A stretch of 64,000 bases of DNA from Oscillospiraceae bacterium (GTDB taxonomy: Bacteria > Bacillota > Clostridia > Oscillospirales > Ruminococcaceae), in NCBI GenBank assembly GCA_902798695.1, contig CADBXK010000001.1:682001-746000 (forward strand), read 5' to 3'. The translations under genes and the position numbers were made by a program. The notes under the pieces are model-generated. The model did not search any database, was not told the origin of the DNA, and was given only the letters and a program-made list of their open reading frames with translations. This document shows, piece by piece, positions 1 through 9,000 of this stretch (positions are counted from its first letter, which is position 1; each line of letters starts with the position of its first letter).

Positions 1-33
1 TGCCAATTCAATAATTATTTATTAAACATAAAA

Positions 34-70
34 CAAGACATTATGCTGCTAAAATAAACATAATGTCTTG
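34..70. terminator. Bidirectional rho-independent terminator
   Basis: A perfect 12-bp inverted repeat, CAAGACATTATG at 34-45 and CATAATGTCTTG at 59-70, encloses a 13-nt loop. TTTTC follows on the plus strand, and a T-rich stretch follows on the minus strand. It lies just past the stop of the minus-strand membrane protein, so it most likely ends that operon. Confidence 0.75.
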
Positions 71-89
71 TTTTCATTGATATTCAATT

Positions 90-665
90 TCATTTATTTC
101 TGTTTTTTATTTTACAAATTGTATGAGTCATTGTTCCCATCGGACAATATACACACCAACTACGAGGTTTAAATAAAATCATGGTAATTAAGCCTAAAAT
201 AGTTGCTGTAAGCATAACGCTATAAAAACCAAAAGCAAATTGACTTACTCCAGAATGCAAAAAATCGCCATAATATGCCCATTCCCAAGGCACCTTAAAT
301 GTCCAAATCAAAGTCACAATCTGTTTCAACTCTCGAGCCCCAGAAAAAACTAAATATGTAACCCACAGCATTTGAAAAAACATTGCAAAGAAGAAGATCA
401 AAAAGCCATATTGAAACCATTTACTTTTCATCCATTTTGGAATATCTTTTTTTCTTGATAGTCCAAATCGACCACCAATTAAATTAAACATCTGCCCTCT
501 TCCACAATATTTATTACAATATGCCTTATTACCCTTAACTATTGAAATAACTATTGGAATTAAAAAACACAAAAGACCCAACCAAGCAAAAAGAATGTTT
601 ACAAAACCTAAAATCAAATATGCTAAAGTTGCAATCCATAAATAATCATACCATCTCTTTTTCAT
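90..665 (-). CDS. 4Fe-4S membrane protein, NapH/RnfE-like (polyferredoxin type)
   Basis: This is a predicted integral membrane iron-sulfur protein of 191 residues that probably passes electrons at the cytoplasmic face. Hydrophobic segments lie near residues 10-45, 85-110 and 140-165. Two incomplete cysteine motifs flank them: C50-x3-C54 followed by GRG, and C171-x2-C174-P near the C-terminus. This is the split arrangement seen in small NapH/NosR-type 4Fe-4S proteins of Clostridia. The gene starts only 3 nt after the stop of the upstream 2[4Fe-4S] ferredoxin on the same strand, so the two are almost certainly co-transcribed and may form one electron-transfer module. The electron donor and acceptor are not evident. 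The family call is fairly secure; the physiological role is not. Confidence 0.7.
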   Translation of the reverse strand: MKKRWYDYLWIATLAYLILGFVNILFAWLGLLCFLIPIVISIVKGNKAYCNKYCGRGQMFNLIGGRFGLSRKKDIPKWMKSKWFQYGFLIFFFAMFFQMLWVTYLVFSGARELKQIVTLIWTFKVPWEWAYYGDFLHSGVSQFAFGFYSVMLTATILGLITMILFKPRSWCVYCPMGTMTHTICKIKNRNK

Positions 666-668
666 ATT

Positions 669-854
669 CTACCCTTCTTTCAGTTGAATAACAGATGCAG
701 GACATTCTTTAGCGCATCTGCCACAACCAACACATTTTTCACAATTTATATTTGCCGCTATACCGTCTACAACTATAGCACTCATAGGACAAACTCTCAC
801 GCATGATCCACATGCAACACAATCATGTTTATTAACATAAGCTTTATTTTTCAC
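669..854 (-). CDS. 2[4Fe-4S] ferredoxin (GTG start)
   Basis: A small bacterial-type ferredoxin, 61 residues from the chosen start. It has two full cluster motifs of the form C-x2-C-x2-C-x3-C-P (CVACGSCVRVCP and CVGCGRCAKECP), the signature of clostridial dicluster ferredoxins. The frame stays open to a TTG at 890 and an ATG at 887, but these fall inside the terminator stem of the upstream tRNA and have no ribosome binding site. GTG at 854-852 sits 9 nt after AAGGGG and is preferred. It carries low-potential electrons in the cytoplasm and is the first gene of a pair with the Fe-S membrane protein 3 nt downstream. Confidence 0.85.
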   Translation of the reverse strand: MKNKAYVNKHDCVACGSCVRVCPMSAIVVDGIAANINCEKCVGCGRCAKECPASVIQLKEG

Positions 855-880
855 TAATAAATTCCCCTTTAATATGTAAA

Positions 881-923
881 AGGACATCAAATGTCTATCA
901 ATATCTAAAACATTTAATGTCCT
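881..923 (-). terminator. Terminator after tRNA-Arg
   Basis: An inverted repeat (arms 881-894 and 910-923, 14 nt each, one mismatch) is followed on the minus strand by TTTTA. It lies between the tRNA-Arg 3' end and the ferredoxin ribosome binding site, so it should end the tRNA transcript, with some read-through into the ferredoxin possible. Confidence 0.6.
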
Positions 924-942
924 CTAAACTATCTTTAATATG

Positions 943-1019
943 TGGCGTTCCCGGGGTGATTCGAACACCCGGCCTACCGCTTAGGAGGCGGTCGCTCTAT
1001 CCGGCTGAGCTACGGAAAC
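943..1019 (-). tRNA. tRNA-Arg (anticodon CCT)
   Basis: A 77-nt cloverleaf with CCA encoded. The acceptor stem pairs GTTTCCG with CGGGAAC, containing one G-T pair. The anticodon stem ACCGC/GCGGT encloses loop CTCCTAA, giving anticodon CCT. The T-loop reads TTCGAAT. It decodes AGG. Confidence 0.95.
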
Positions 1020-1060
1020 AAAAAATCAAAAACACAACTTATCACCGAACACTTAATTTT

Positions 1061-1089
1061 AGTATATCAAATTTTATGTATATTTGCAA
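1061..1089 (-). promoter_or_regulatory. Sigma-A-type promoter for tRNA-Arg
   Basis: Read on the minus strand: TTGCAA (1089-1084), a 17-nt spacer, then TATACT (1066-1061), about 40 nt before the tRNA 5' end. Confidence 0.65.
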
Positions 1090-1129
1090 CCAAAATTATT
1101 GTTTGCCCACCATTTGTATAAACAACAAT

Positions 1130-1160
1130 TTGACAAAATCACTTCACATTATGATATAAT
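1130..1160 (+). promoter_or_regulatory. Extended -10 promoter for the PPTase gene
   Basis: TTGACA at 1130-1135 and TATAAT at 1155-1160 are separated by 19 nt. TG at 1152-1153 gives an extended -10 (TGATATAAT), which can compensate for the long spacer. A GAGG ribosome binding site follows near 1184, upstream of the ATG at 1200. Confidence 0.65.
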
Positions 1161-1199
1161 GATAAATAATGTTTAAAACAAATGAGGATGAAATACTAA

Positions 1200-1826
1200 A
1201 TGCATAAATTATATTTTTTTGATGATTTTGAAAATCTAAACAAACACAACTTAAATCATTACATTAATAGCATGCCTTCGGATCGCATAAAAAAATATCA
1301 TCAATATTCAAGCATCAAAAACAAGTTAAATTGCCTTGCATCTTATCTGTTATTATGGTTTTCGTTAAAACAAAATGCTCTAATTAAAAACCCCCCCATA
1401 TTTATATACGGTGCTAATCAAAAACCATATATATCAGAAAACCAAAATATTTTTTTTAACATAAGCCATACCAATGACTGTGTAATATGTGCAATATCCG
1501 ATAATGAAGTTGGTGTAGACGTAGAAAAAATAAGGCCAATTAATTTAAATATATCAAAAAGAATTTGCACACCATCTGAACAAAAATTATTTGAAAAATC
1601 ATCAAACAAACTAAATTTTATTCTTAAAATCTGGACAAAAAAAGAAAGCTATGTAAAAATGAATTCAGGCAATATTTTTACAGATTGTTCTACAATTGAC
1701 ACAACAACTCTTTCAAACATACACTGCTTTAAACACAAAAATTTTATAATTAGTGTTAGTTCAAAAAAACACAATATTATCAAACCTATAGAAATATCTA
1801 CATCAGATATTTTAAATTTGTTATAA
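1200..1826 (+). CDS. 4'-phosphopantetheinyl transferase (Sfp type)
   Basis: It transfers the phosphopantetheine arm of CoA to a serine of a carrier protein such as ACP. The 208-residue length fits the Sfp/EntD branch rather than the ~125-residue AcpS branch. Visible signatures are NISH at 87-90, GVDVEK at 105-110 (Mg2+ and CoA binding; Asp and Glu expected metal ligands) and WTKKESYVK at 145-153 (catalytic helix Glu and Lys). It has its own promoter and terminator and is monocistronic. No polyketide or peptide synthetase gene is in the window, so the partner may simply be the fatty-acid ACP. The gene is unusually AT-rich and Asn/Lys-rich, like its neighbours. Confidence 0.88.
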   Translation: MHKLYFFDDFENLNKHNLNHYINSMPSDRIKKYHQYSSIKNKLNCLASYLLLWFSLKQNALIKNPPIFIYGANQKPYISENQNIFFNISHTNDCVICAISDNEVGVDVEKIRPINLNISKRICTPSEQKLFEKSSNKLNFILKIWTKKESYVKMNSGNIFTDCSTIDTTTLSNIHCFKHKNFIISVSSKKHNIIKPIEISTSDILNLL

Positions 1827-1830
1827 ATAA

Positions 1831-1864
1831 GGTTGTAGAGGAAATAAAATTTCCATCTACAACC
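1831..1864. terminator. Bidirectional terminator
   Basis: GGTTGTAGA (1831-1839) pairs with TCTACAACC (1856-1864), and inner GGAAAT/ATTTCC extends the stem around a 3-nt AAA loop. T-rich tails lie on both sides. It serves the PPTase (plus) and the Cys-rich gene ending at 1883 (minus). Confidence 0.8.
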
Positions 1865-1882
1865 CTATTTATTTCTTTATAA

Positions 1883-2278
1883 TTAATTTTTAAAAACGCT
1901 TTTTGGTTCTGTTTTACAACCCTTTTTATATGCGCATATCTTATATTTTTCACTACAATCATCTATACAAACAGTAAAGCAATATATTCCATGTTTATCA
2001 CTAACTGTTTGTTCTATAAATACAACTTCCGAACACTCACAATTTTTAACTACTTTGGAAAGTGTAACAACCGCTCCACACACTAAACATCCACATTGAT
2101 CTTTAATTTGTCCCCAAATTTTAACCTTCTTGCTCTGCTTAATTTTAATATCAGCTCGTAACTCTTTTTCACAAGGATTAACTAAAATTTCCACACCATT
2201 CTTGTCTTTTTTCTTGTCCTTATCAAGCCCTAAATTCACATCATATAAATATTTATCATATTCCTTGCAATCATTCAC
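1883..2278 (-). CDS. Cys-rich protein of unknown function, possible beta-sandwich domain
   Basis: I do not recognise a named family. The protein has 131 residues and about 12 cysteines, several in close pairs (CGCLVCG, NCECSE, CIDDCSEKYKIC). The stretch from about residue 50 alternates hydrophobic and polar residues (KIWGQI..., AVVTLSKV, GIYCFTVCI, YKICAYKKGC). This resembles a carboxypeptidase-regulatory-like (Ig-type) beta-sandwich, where a T-D/K-x-x-G-x-Y-x-F turn is typical. No signal peptide or membrane segment is visible. The start is GTG at 2278, 10 nt after AGGAG. Its cysteine content and its neighbour, a BclA-type exosporium protein, suggest a spore coat or exosporium protein. That is inference only. 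Confidence 0.45.
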   Translation of the reverse strand: MNDCKEYDKYLYDVNLGLDKDKKKDKNGVEILVNPCEKELRADIKIKQSKKVKIWGQIKDQCGCLVCGAVVTLSKVVKNCECSEVVFIEQTVSDKHGIYCFTVCIDDCSEKYKICAYKKGCKTEPKSVFKN

Positions 2279-2571
2279 CTTATAACATCTCCTAATTAAA
2301 TTATATTTTTTAACATATAGATCTATTAACTAAAAAATAATATGCTGCTATTTTTATATATTATAAACATATTACAATATACCTTAGTTGCTAATATTAG
2401 CTTAACTAAAAAACCAACTATATAGAGAACTTTGCAGAAAATTTTCTGCTAATTTTTCTCTATATATTTACTTTATTCTAAAACATCTATTTTTGTGAAA
2501 AATATTAATTATTAAAATATAAACCATAGCATATAATTTCATAAGAAATATTATGTGGATGTGATATAAAC
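2279..2571. other. AT-rich intergenic region with a nested hairpin
   Basis: No gene is seen. A nested palindrome lies at 2419-2466: TATATAGAGAA/TTCTCTATATA outside and GCAGAAAATTTTCTGC inside. It is followed by a T-rich stretch, but no plus-strand gene lies immediately upstream, so its role as a terminator is unclear. CATATAATT at 2530-2538 weakly resembles a sigma-K -10 (CATANNNTA) ahead of the gene at 2572. Confidence 0.4.
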
Positions 2572-3153
2572 ATGATAAAAACAAACAACAATAAAATTAA
2601 ACAATTTAAAATAAAGAGAACTCCCTCCTCTTTTTTCATTCCCTTTGCTTCGGGAAAAAGTCCTTCTTTATATTTTAATAATTCTAACGAGTCAACAATA
2701 TCTCTAATTGGTTTTTGCAATTGCTCAAAAGAATACACTAAACTTATAAGAATAAAAAACTCAAAATATATTGAAACTTTAAAAAATCAATTTTACTTTA
2801 CTGTTCCAACAAATTGCAAACTTAAAAGAATAGTTGCTAACTTTTCAACGCATCAAGTAGACATAGATCATAATATTAAATTATTTCCATGCATATATAT
2901 TGCTAAATCCATAAATGCAAATTTGCCCTTTAAATTGATAGAAAAAACAAAAACATGCAATAAAAAGAACCCCTTCACACAATCTAAGTCTTGTCTTAAG
3001 CAAATAGAAACAATTGCAATTTCAAACAACCTAAACATTAATTTATCCGTTGGAAATCGGATAGCAATATGTATGGCAATAACCTCTAATAACGTACCTC
3101 AACACAAAGTAAAAGCAAATTTCTTCTGTAACGGTAGTTTACTTTTTGAATAA
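2572..3153 (+). CDS. BclA C-terminal-domain-like protein (exosporium type), no collagen stalk
   Basis: The 193 residues match, by pattern, the C-terminal jelly-roll domain of BclA-type exosporium glycoproteins. Near the N-terminus is FFIPFASGKSP and then TISLIGFCN, where the family has IPFASG-P and SLIGFG. This is followed by FTVPTNCKLKRIVANFS, a mid-region of beta strands, and near the C-terminus LSVGNRIAICMAIT, where the family has VTAGDRLLLVFSAT. In the family this domain trimerises and caps collagen-like filaments on spores. Here the Gly-X-Y collagen region is absent and several glycines are replaced by Asn or Cys. No signal peptide is seen, as expected for a mother-cell protein. Assignment is by motif memory, without an alignment. 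Confidence 0.55.
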   Translation: MIKTNNNKIKQFKIKRTPSSFFIPFASGKSPSLYFNNSNESTISLIGFCNCSKEYTKLIRIKNSKYIETLKNQFYFTVPTNCKLKRIVANFSTHQVDIDHNIKLFPCIYIAKSINANLPFKLIEKTKTCNKKNPFTQSKSCLKQIETIAISNNLNINLSVGNRIAICMAITSNNVPQHKVKANFFCNGSLLFE

Positions 3154-3199
3154 AAATTCAATAACTTACTAAAGCTTCTTAATTTTTATAATTTTTATC

Positions 3200-3228
3200 T
3201 TGACAACTCTCATTATTTACTATATAAT
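3200..3228 (+). promoter_or_regulatory. Promoter for tRNA-Pro
   Basis: TTGACA (3200-3205), 17-nt spacer, TATAAT (3223-3228): both hexamers match consensus. It lies 26 nt before the tRNA. Confidence 0.85.
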
Positions 3229-3254
3229 TTATATGTTGTTTTTATTGACGTGTT

Positions 3255-3331
3255 CGGGGCGTAGCTCAGTTTGGTAGAGTGCTTGGTTTGGGACCAAGAT
3301 GCCGCAGGTTCAAGTCCTGTCGCCCCGACCA
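3255..3331 (+). tRNA. tRNA-Pro (anticodon TGG)
   Basis: A 77-nt cloverleaf with CCA encoded. Acceptor CGGGGCG/CGCCCCG is fully paired. The anticodon stem CTTGG/CCAAG encloses loop TTTGGGA, giving TGG. Confidence 0.96.
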
Positions 3332-3346
3332 TCCAAACAATATATT

Positions 3347-3385
3347 AAAAAAGATCAATTCTGTTAAATGGAATTGATCTTTTTT
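3347..3385. terminator. Bidirectional terminator between tRNA-Pro and tcdA
   Basis: A 15-bp perfect stem, AAAAAAGATCAATTC (3347-3361) with GAATTGATCTTTTTT (3371-3385). It is flanked by A-run and T-run, so it works both for tRNA-Pro (plus) and for the operon ending with tcdA (minus). Confidence 0.9.
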
Positions 3386-3396
3386 CGTTTTTACTC

Positions 3397-4140
3397 TCAT
3401 TTTATTAAATCTTTAACAACTTCCCCCGCAATTATCAATCCAACAACAGGCGGAACAAATGGCGTACTACCCGGCGTTTGTTTATGAGTTTTTCTTGTTA
3501 CAGGCATATCCAATTCACAAGTTTTCTCCTTTGTTTCTTGCCCATTAGGAACAATAGGCTTTTCTTTAGAATATACCACTTTTAATTTTTCTATTCCACG
3601 TTTCTTTAACTCACGTCTCATAACTTTAGCTAGTGGACATACCGATGTTTGATATATATCGGCAACTTCAAATAAGGTAGGGTCTATCTTATTTCCAGCG
3701 CCCATAGAACTTATTATTCTTGTTTTTGATAAAGTAGCCTTTTCAATAAGTTTAATTTTTCCAGTAACTGTGTCTATTGCATCTACAACATAATCATATT
3801 GAGAGAAATCAAACAATTCAGCCATTTCATTATCAAAAAAAATCTTATATGTATTAACTTCAATGTCGGGATTAATTTCAACAATCCTCTGCTTAGCAAT
3901 GTCTACCTTATATTGTCCAACAGTATTTGTAGTCGCATAAATTTGACGATTTATATTCGATAAACATACCGTATCGCTATCTATTATATCCAATTTTCCA
4001 ATGCCAGAACGAGCTAACGCCTCAACAACATATCCACCAACACCTCCAAGTCCAAAAATAGCAACTCTTAAATTAGCTAATTTTTCAATAGCTTCCTTTC
4101 CAAAAATAAGCTCTGTTCTAACAAAACTACTATTACTCAT
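3397..4140 (-). CDS. tcdA: tRNA threonylcarbamoyladenosine dehydratase (TcdA/CsdL)
   Basis: An E1-like ThiF-fold enzyme that uses ATP to cyclise t6A37 of tRNAs to ct6A. The Rossmann nucleotide motif GLGGVGGYVVEALARSGIG is near the N-terminus, followed by the adenylation signature DIIDSDTVCLSNINRQ. This is the form found in TcdA rather than in ThiF or MoeB. Later conserved parts include DAIDTVTGK, SSMGAGNKIDPT and PNGQE. ATG at 4140 follows AAGGA with good spacing; an in-frame TTG 15 nt upstream overlaps that site and is rejected. It is the last gene of mfd-ydcF-mnmA-tcdA, 36 nt after mnmA, which puts two tRNA-modification genes together. Confidence 0.88.
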   Translation of the reverse strand: MSNSSFVRTELIFGKEAIEKLANLRVAIFGLGGVGGYVVEALARSGIGKLDIIDSDTVCLSNINRQIYATTNTVGQYKVDIAKQRIVEINPDIEVNTYKIFFDNEMAELFDFSQYDYVVDAIDTVTGKIKLIEKATLSKTRIISSMGAGNKIDPTLFEVADIYQTSVCPLAKVMRRELKKRGIEKLKVVYSKEKPIVPNGQETKEKTCELDMPVTRKTHKQTPGSTPFVPPVVGLIIAGEVVKDLIK

Positions 4141-4176
4141 CCTTTTTCCTTTCAATTTTATTTTTATATATAATCA

Positions 4177-5262
4177 CTAATCACATGTTTCACAAATAGT
4201 TCCGCCACCAACAACGATATCTTCATCATATAAAACAACAGCTTGTCCTTTGGTTATGGCACGTTGAGGCTCATCAAATTCAACCTCTATTGTATCTGAA
4301 TCTGTTTGAATTACAGTTGCCCACTGTTCTTTTTGTCTATATCTAACTTTAGCTTTCAGTCTGGTTTTTTGAAATAAATTATCCGTCGCAATAAGATTTA
4401 TATCTTTAGCAACAAGTTTTTTAGTATATATTCCTTCGTGAGCGGTTAAAACAACTGTGTTGTTAACAGGATCAACCTTGCAAACATACATAGGTTGTTT
4501 CAAAGAAAGTCCCAGTCCCTTCCTCTGTCCAACAGTATAGTGAATAATTCCTTTATGAGTTCCTAAAACATTTCCATCTACATCAACAAAATTACCTGGC
4601 AAATAGCTTTTTCCCGTATAATTTTCGATAAAATCGGCGTAATTTTTATCTTTAACAAAACATATATCCTGACTATCATGCTTTTGAGCATTAACAAATC
4701 CATCTTTTTGTGCAATATCTCTTACTTCTGTTTTTGTCATCTTTCCTAACGGAAACAAAGTATGTTCTAACTGATCTTGTGTTAATGAATATAAGACATA
4801 ACTCTGATCTTTATCACAGTCAACAGCCTTTTTTAAAATCCAACGCTTTCTAGATTCACTATATTCAATCTGAGCATAGTGTCCCGTCGCAATAAAATTA
4901 TAATCTAATTCTTTTGCTCTCTGAAATAGCTTATCAAATTTTAAATACCTATTGCAATCAATACAAGGGTTGGGCGTCATACCATTCTCATACGAATGTA
5001 TAAATTTATTAATAACAGTTTCTTCAAACTTAGATGAAAAATTAAAAACATAATATTTCATGCCTAATTTATAGGCAATATTTCTTGCATCTTCAACATC
5101 GTCCAACGAACAACAAGTGTTTTTTTGACAAACTCCTATATCGTCATTACTAAACAATTTCATGGTTACACCAATACAATCATATCCCTGCCTGTTTAAT
5201 ATTAAAGCAGCAACACTAGAATCTACCCCACCACTCATTGCAACTATTGTTTTTTTATTCAT
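4177..5262 (-). CDS. mnmA: tRNA-specific 2-thiouridylase MnmA
   Basis: It thiolates U34 of tRNA-Lys, -Glu and -Gln, using sulfur relayed as a persulfide. The 361-residue length is standard. The PP-loop SGGVDSS is at residues 10-16. The two active-site cysteines are in NPCIDCNRYLKFD (near 100) and DSQDICFVKD (near 200). A TGHYA motif lies between them, and the C-terminal part is the usual beta-barrel, with GQRKGLG at its start. ATG at 5262 follows AGAGGTAGG. No cysteine desulfurase gene is adjacent. It lies 31 nt downstream of ydcF in the mfd operon. Confidence 0.95.
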   Translation of the reverse strand: MNKKTIVAMSGGVDSSVAALILNRQGYDCIGVTMKLFSNDDIGVCQKNTCCSLDDVEDARNIAYKLGMKYYVFNFSSKFEETVINKFIHSYENGMTPNPCIDCNRYLKFDKLFQRAKELDYNFIATGHYAQIEYSESRKRWILKKAVDCDKDQSYVLYSLTQDQLEHTLFPLGKMTKTEVRDIAQKDGFVNAQKHDSQDICFVKDKNYADFIENYTGKSYLPGNFVDVDGNVLGTHKGIIHYTVGQRKGLGLSLKQPMYVCKVDPVNNTVVLTAHEGIYTKKLVAKDINLIATDNLFQKTRLKAKVRYRQKEQWATVIQTDSDTIEVEFDEPQRAITKGQAVVLYDEDIVVGGGTICETCD

Positions 5263-5293
5263 AACCTACCTCTTTTGTGATAAAAATATTACT

Positions 5294-6034
5294 TTAACTA
5301 ACTAAAAACTTTATTTCACTAAAAAATTCTCTAACCATATTGCTAGGCAAATATAAACTATTCATGCCTGCAACCAAACCACATACATTATCAAGACCAT
5401 TTTTTCTTGCTATTTGCAAAGCCCTAAACATATGAAAATTATTGGTTACAACTCCGACTGATGCCCCACTATCTATATATTTAAGACTATTTTGTATATT
5501 TTGCTCTGTGTTTTGTGATTCAGTATCCATAATAATTTTAAATTCAGAAATTCCTTGTTCTATAAGATATTTTTTCATTCCAATTGCTTCTGCGAATGGT
5601 TCGTTATGGCCTTGTCCCCCACATACTATACACTTTGTATTTTCATTTTCATTAAGATAATTCAAGGCCCTATCTAGCCTATATTTCAAAATTGTACTAG
5701 GCCTATCTTTATACACCTGTGCTCCCAAAACTACAATATAGTCTAAATTAGCTTGCTCTTTAACAAAAAAACCACTAATAATAAAACCTTCGATAATAAC
5801 AAAAGATGTAAAAAATATGGCTAAAAAAACTAAACCTATTTTTTTGAAAATTTTTGGCAACTTTTTCCATACATTAAATATAGTCATAAAATCACAAGCA
5901 ACAAAAATCATTCCAATGAATATCCACACTGCAAAAAAGCCTGTGCCAGAACCAACACTTAATATTATAACACTATATATAAAACAAATCACCGCTAAAA
6001 TACTGTATGTTAAAATAAGCAATGTTTTTTTCAA
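5294..6034 (-). CDS. YdcF/DUF218 family membrane protein
   Basis: A 246-residue protein with four hydrophobic segments in the first ~90 residues, then a DUF218 (YdcF-like, ElyC/SanA superfamily) domain. Signatures are YIVVLGAQVYKDRPS, RLDRALNYL, CIVCGGQG, IIMDTESQNTEQNI and GVVTNNFHMFRA. Family members are linked to envelope maintenance, but the reaction is not established. The TTG start at 6034 is 9 nt after AAGGAG, and that site overlaps the stop of mfd, so the two genes are translationally close. The domain call is secure; the role is not. Confidence 0.82.
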   Translation of the reverse strand: MKKTLLILTYSILAVICFIYSVIILSVGSGTGFFAVWIFIGMIFVACDFMTIFNVWKKLPKIFKKIGLVFLAIFFTSFVIIEGFIISGFFVKEQANLDYIVVLGAQVYKDRPSTILKYRLDRALNYLNENENTKCIVCGGQGHNEPFAEAIGMKKYLIEQGISEFKIIMDTESQNTEQNIQNSLKYIDSGASVGVVTNNFHMFRALQIARKNGLDNVCGLVAGMNSLYLPSNMVREFFSEIKFLVS

Positions 6035-6047
6035 ATTAAAAATCTCC

Positions 6048-9000
6048 TTACTCTAAAACTAATTTTATTACATCCAAAAAGCTATCTTTAAGCACTTTAA
6101 CTGACAAATATGGTTTTTCACCAACATTCAAGGAAGCTCTTCCATTCAATCTATCCACAATATCTGCCATTTTCTCAATTTCTAACTTTGCAGGATAGAA
6201 TTTTAAAGCAACTCCATCAGCAACAATTTCATTAAAGCCAAGTTTTGCCGCTCTAGCACGTAAAATTGCAACATCCATTAATCCAATAACAGATTTTGCC
6301 GGATCACCAAAACGGTCTATTAATTCGTCTATTAAATCCATTTTATCATCTTCATTTTCAATTGCAGCAATTTTTCTATATATTTCCAATCTTTGAGATA
6401 TATTAGATATATATTTTTCAGGTATATGCGCACTAATTGGTATATCAATTGCACAATCCACAAACTCTTTTTCAGGCTTTTTCCCTTGAGCCTCACAAAC
6501 TGCTTCATTTAAAATTCTAATATACATATCATATCCAACAGTCTCCATCTGCCCATGCTGTCGCTCGCCTAATAAGCTTCCTGCTCCCCTTATCTCCAAG
6601 TCTCTAAGTGCAATTCTAAATCCAGATCCAAACCTAGTAAATTCTCTAATAGCCGACAGTCTTTTAGTTGCAATCTCAGACAAAACCTTTCCTCTGTCAA
6701 AAGTAAAATATGCAAATGCCCTACGTTTAGCTCTTCCTATTCTCCCTCTCAACTGATATAGCTGAGATAGCCCCATATAGTCCGCATGTTCAACAATCAT
6801 TGTATTAGCATTAGCTATATCCACTCCTGTTTCAATTATTGTTGTGCATATTAAAATATCTATTTCATGGTTTAAAACTTGATCCCAAACTAATGATAGT
6901 TCTTTTTCTCCCATCTGTCCATGCGCAACACCTATTTTTGCATCGGGAACTAATTTTTGAATTTTTGCTTTACAATGCGTTATAGTGCTTATCCTATTAT
7001 GTATGTAATAAACCTGACCGTTTCGTCTCAGTTCTTTTCTAATTGCCTCGGCAATAATTGACGGTTCATATTCCATAACATAAGTTTGAATTGGTTGTCT
7101 GTCCTGTGGAGGCTCTTCTAAAACGCTCATATCTCTTATTCCAGACATAGCCATATTTAAAGTTCGAGGTATTGGTGTTGCAGACAGAAACAATATATCT
7201 ATTCCATTGAAAAGTTGTTTAAATTTTTCCTTCTGTGAAACTCCAAACCGCTGTTCCTCATCAACAATAGCAAGACCTAAATCTTTAAATTCAATATCTT
7301 TTTGAACTAATCTATGAGTTCCAACAATTATGTCTACATTTCCTGTTTTCAATTTATTAATTATATCTTTTTGCTGCTTTGGTGTTTTAAATCTAGAAAG
7401 CAACTCAACATTAACAGGAAAATCTCCCAACCTTGCAATTAATGTTCTGTAATGTTGCCAAGCCAAAATAGTTGTTGGACAAAGAAATGCACATTGTTTG
7501 CCGTCTAAAACACACTTGAATGCAGCCCTAAGCGCAACTTCTGTTTTTCCAAATCCAACGTCTCCACAAAGCAGTCTCTCCATAGGCCTTTCAGATTCCA
7601 TATCACGTTTAATATCTGCTATTGCCGTCAATTGATCCTGTGTTTCCTCATATTCAAAATGTCTCTCAAAATTAACCATCCAATCACCATCAGGTGAAAA
7701 TGCAAATCCTTTTGTGTTTTGACGCTTAGCATATAGTTCTATTAATTCTTTTGCCATTTGAGCGGCTTCTTTTTTCACTCTCCTCTTAGTTCTTTTCCAA
7801 TCATCAGTTCCTAACTTATTTAATTTAACCCTACCTTCATCAGAACCCATATATTTTGAAACCAAATCTAGCTGCGTTACAGGAACATATAAAACATTCG
7901 TTCCAGCATATTTAATTTTAATATAATCCTTCTCAACATCTCTTACTGAAATTTTTTCAATACCTTCAAAACTTCCAATGCCATAAGAAACATGAACAAC
8001 CAAATCGCCAACATTTAAATCTGCAAGCGATCTAATTTGACCTTTTACAGATTTCTTTTTGTTTCCAGAATCACGATATTTAAACTTAGTAACCGATATA
8101 ACAGCAAACTTTGCATCCGGATATTCAAAGCCTGAAGAAATAGCTCCAGATGTAATATAAACTCCCCCGCCCTTAATGTCATGATCATACTCGATAACAG
8201 GAGCAACAATTCCCAAAACCAACAAATCTTTTGACAACATGTCGGCAGCTTTTTTCGTTCCAGCCATAACTATAACGGTAAAATCTTTTTCGGTATAAAA
8301 TTCTAATTCTTCAACTAAGACTTTTCTTTCTCCACTCCAATTTCCCAAATTAATTGCATTAAAAGATATTATTTCACTTAACTTGCAATTGTCTAATTTA
8401 TGGGAAAAATTCTCCAAAAACACAACATTTTCATATACACTATTTAAAAAATCACTAATATCAGGTTTAATATCCTTTAATGGACGACAAAGTTCGCCCT
8501 CATCAAACAAAATTTCTAAATCCTCACTCCACTGATTATTTTCATCAATCAGTGCTTTTTCAACAGCTTTTTGCTCACTAACTAAAAAAATCCCATCATC
8601 AAAATAGTCCAATATAGTCGCTTTGTTTTTATATATAACAGATATATATTTGTCAATGTTAGAAATTAAAGCGCCTTGCTGTATTTTTTCCAAATCACTC
8701 TCAATTTTCAACTTTGCATTTAAAGATATATCAGAATCAATAATTGGTTTTACACTATCTATAAATTCAGTTTGATTTAATATAAATTCACACACAGGAC
8801 ATATTTCTAATATATCCAGTTTATCACTTCGACGCTGTGTTTCTAAATCAAAAAAGCAAATACTGTCAATATCATCTCCCCAATATTCAATTCTAATAGG
8901 AGTTTTCATTGAGGCTGGAAATATATCTACTATTGCTCCTCTAACCGCAAATTGACCAGTTCCATCTATCTGATCTCTCTTTACATAACCAATATCTGAA

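Noticed and set aside
2505..2738. Minus-strand open frame of 77 codons with a hydrophobic stretch, overlapping the BclA-like gene
   Set aside because: It lies antisense to a frame with clear family motifs starting at codon ~20 (FFIPFASG, SLIGF) and has no ribosome binding site of its own.
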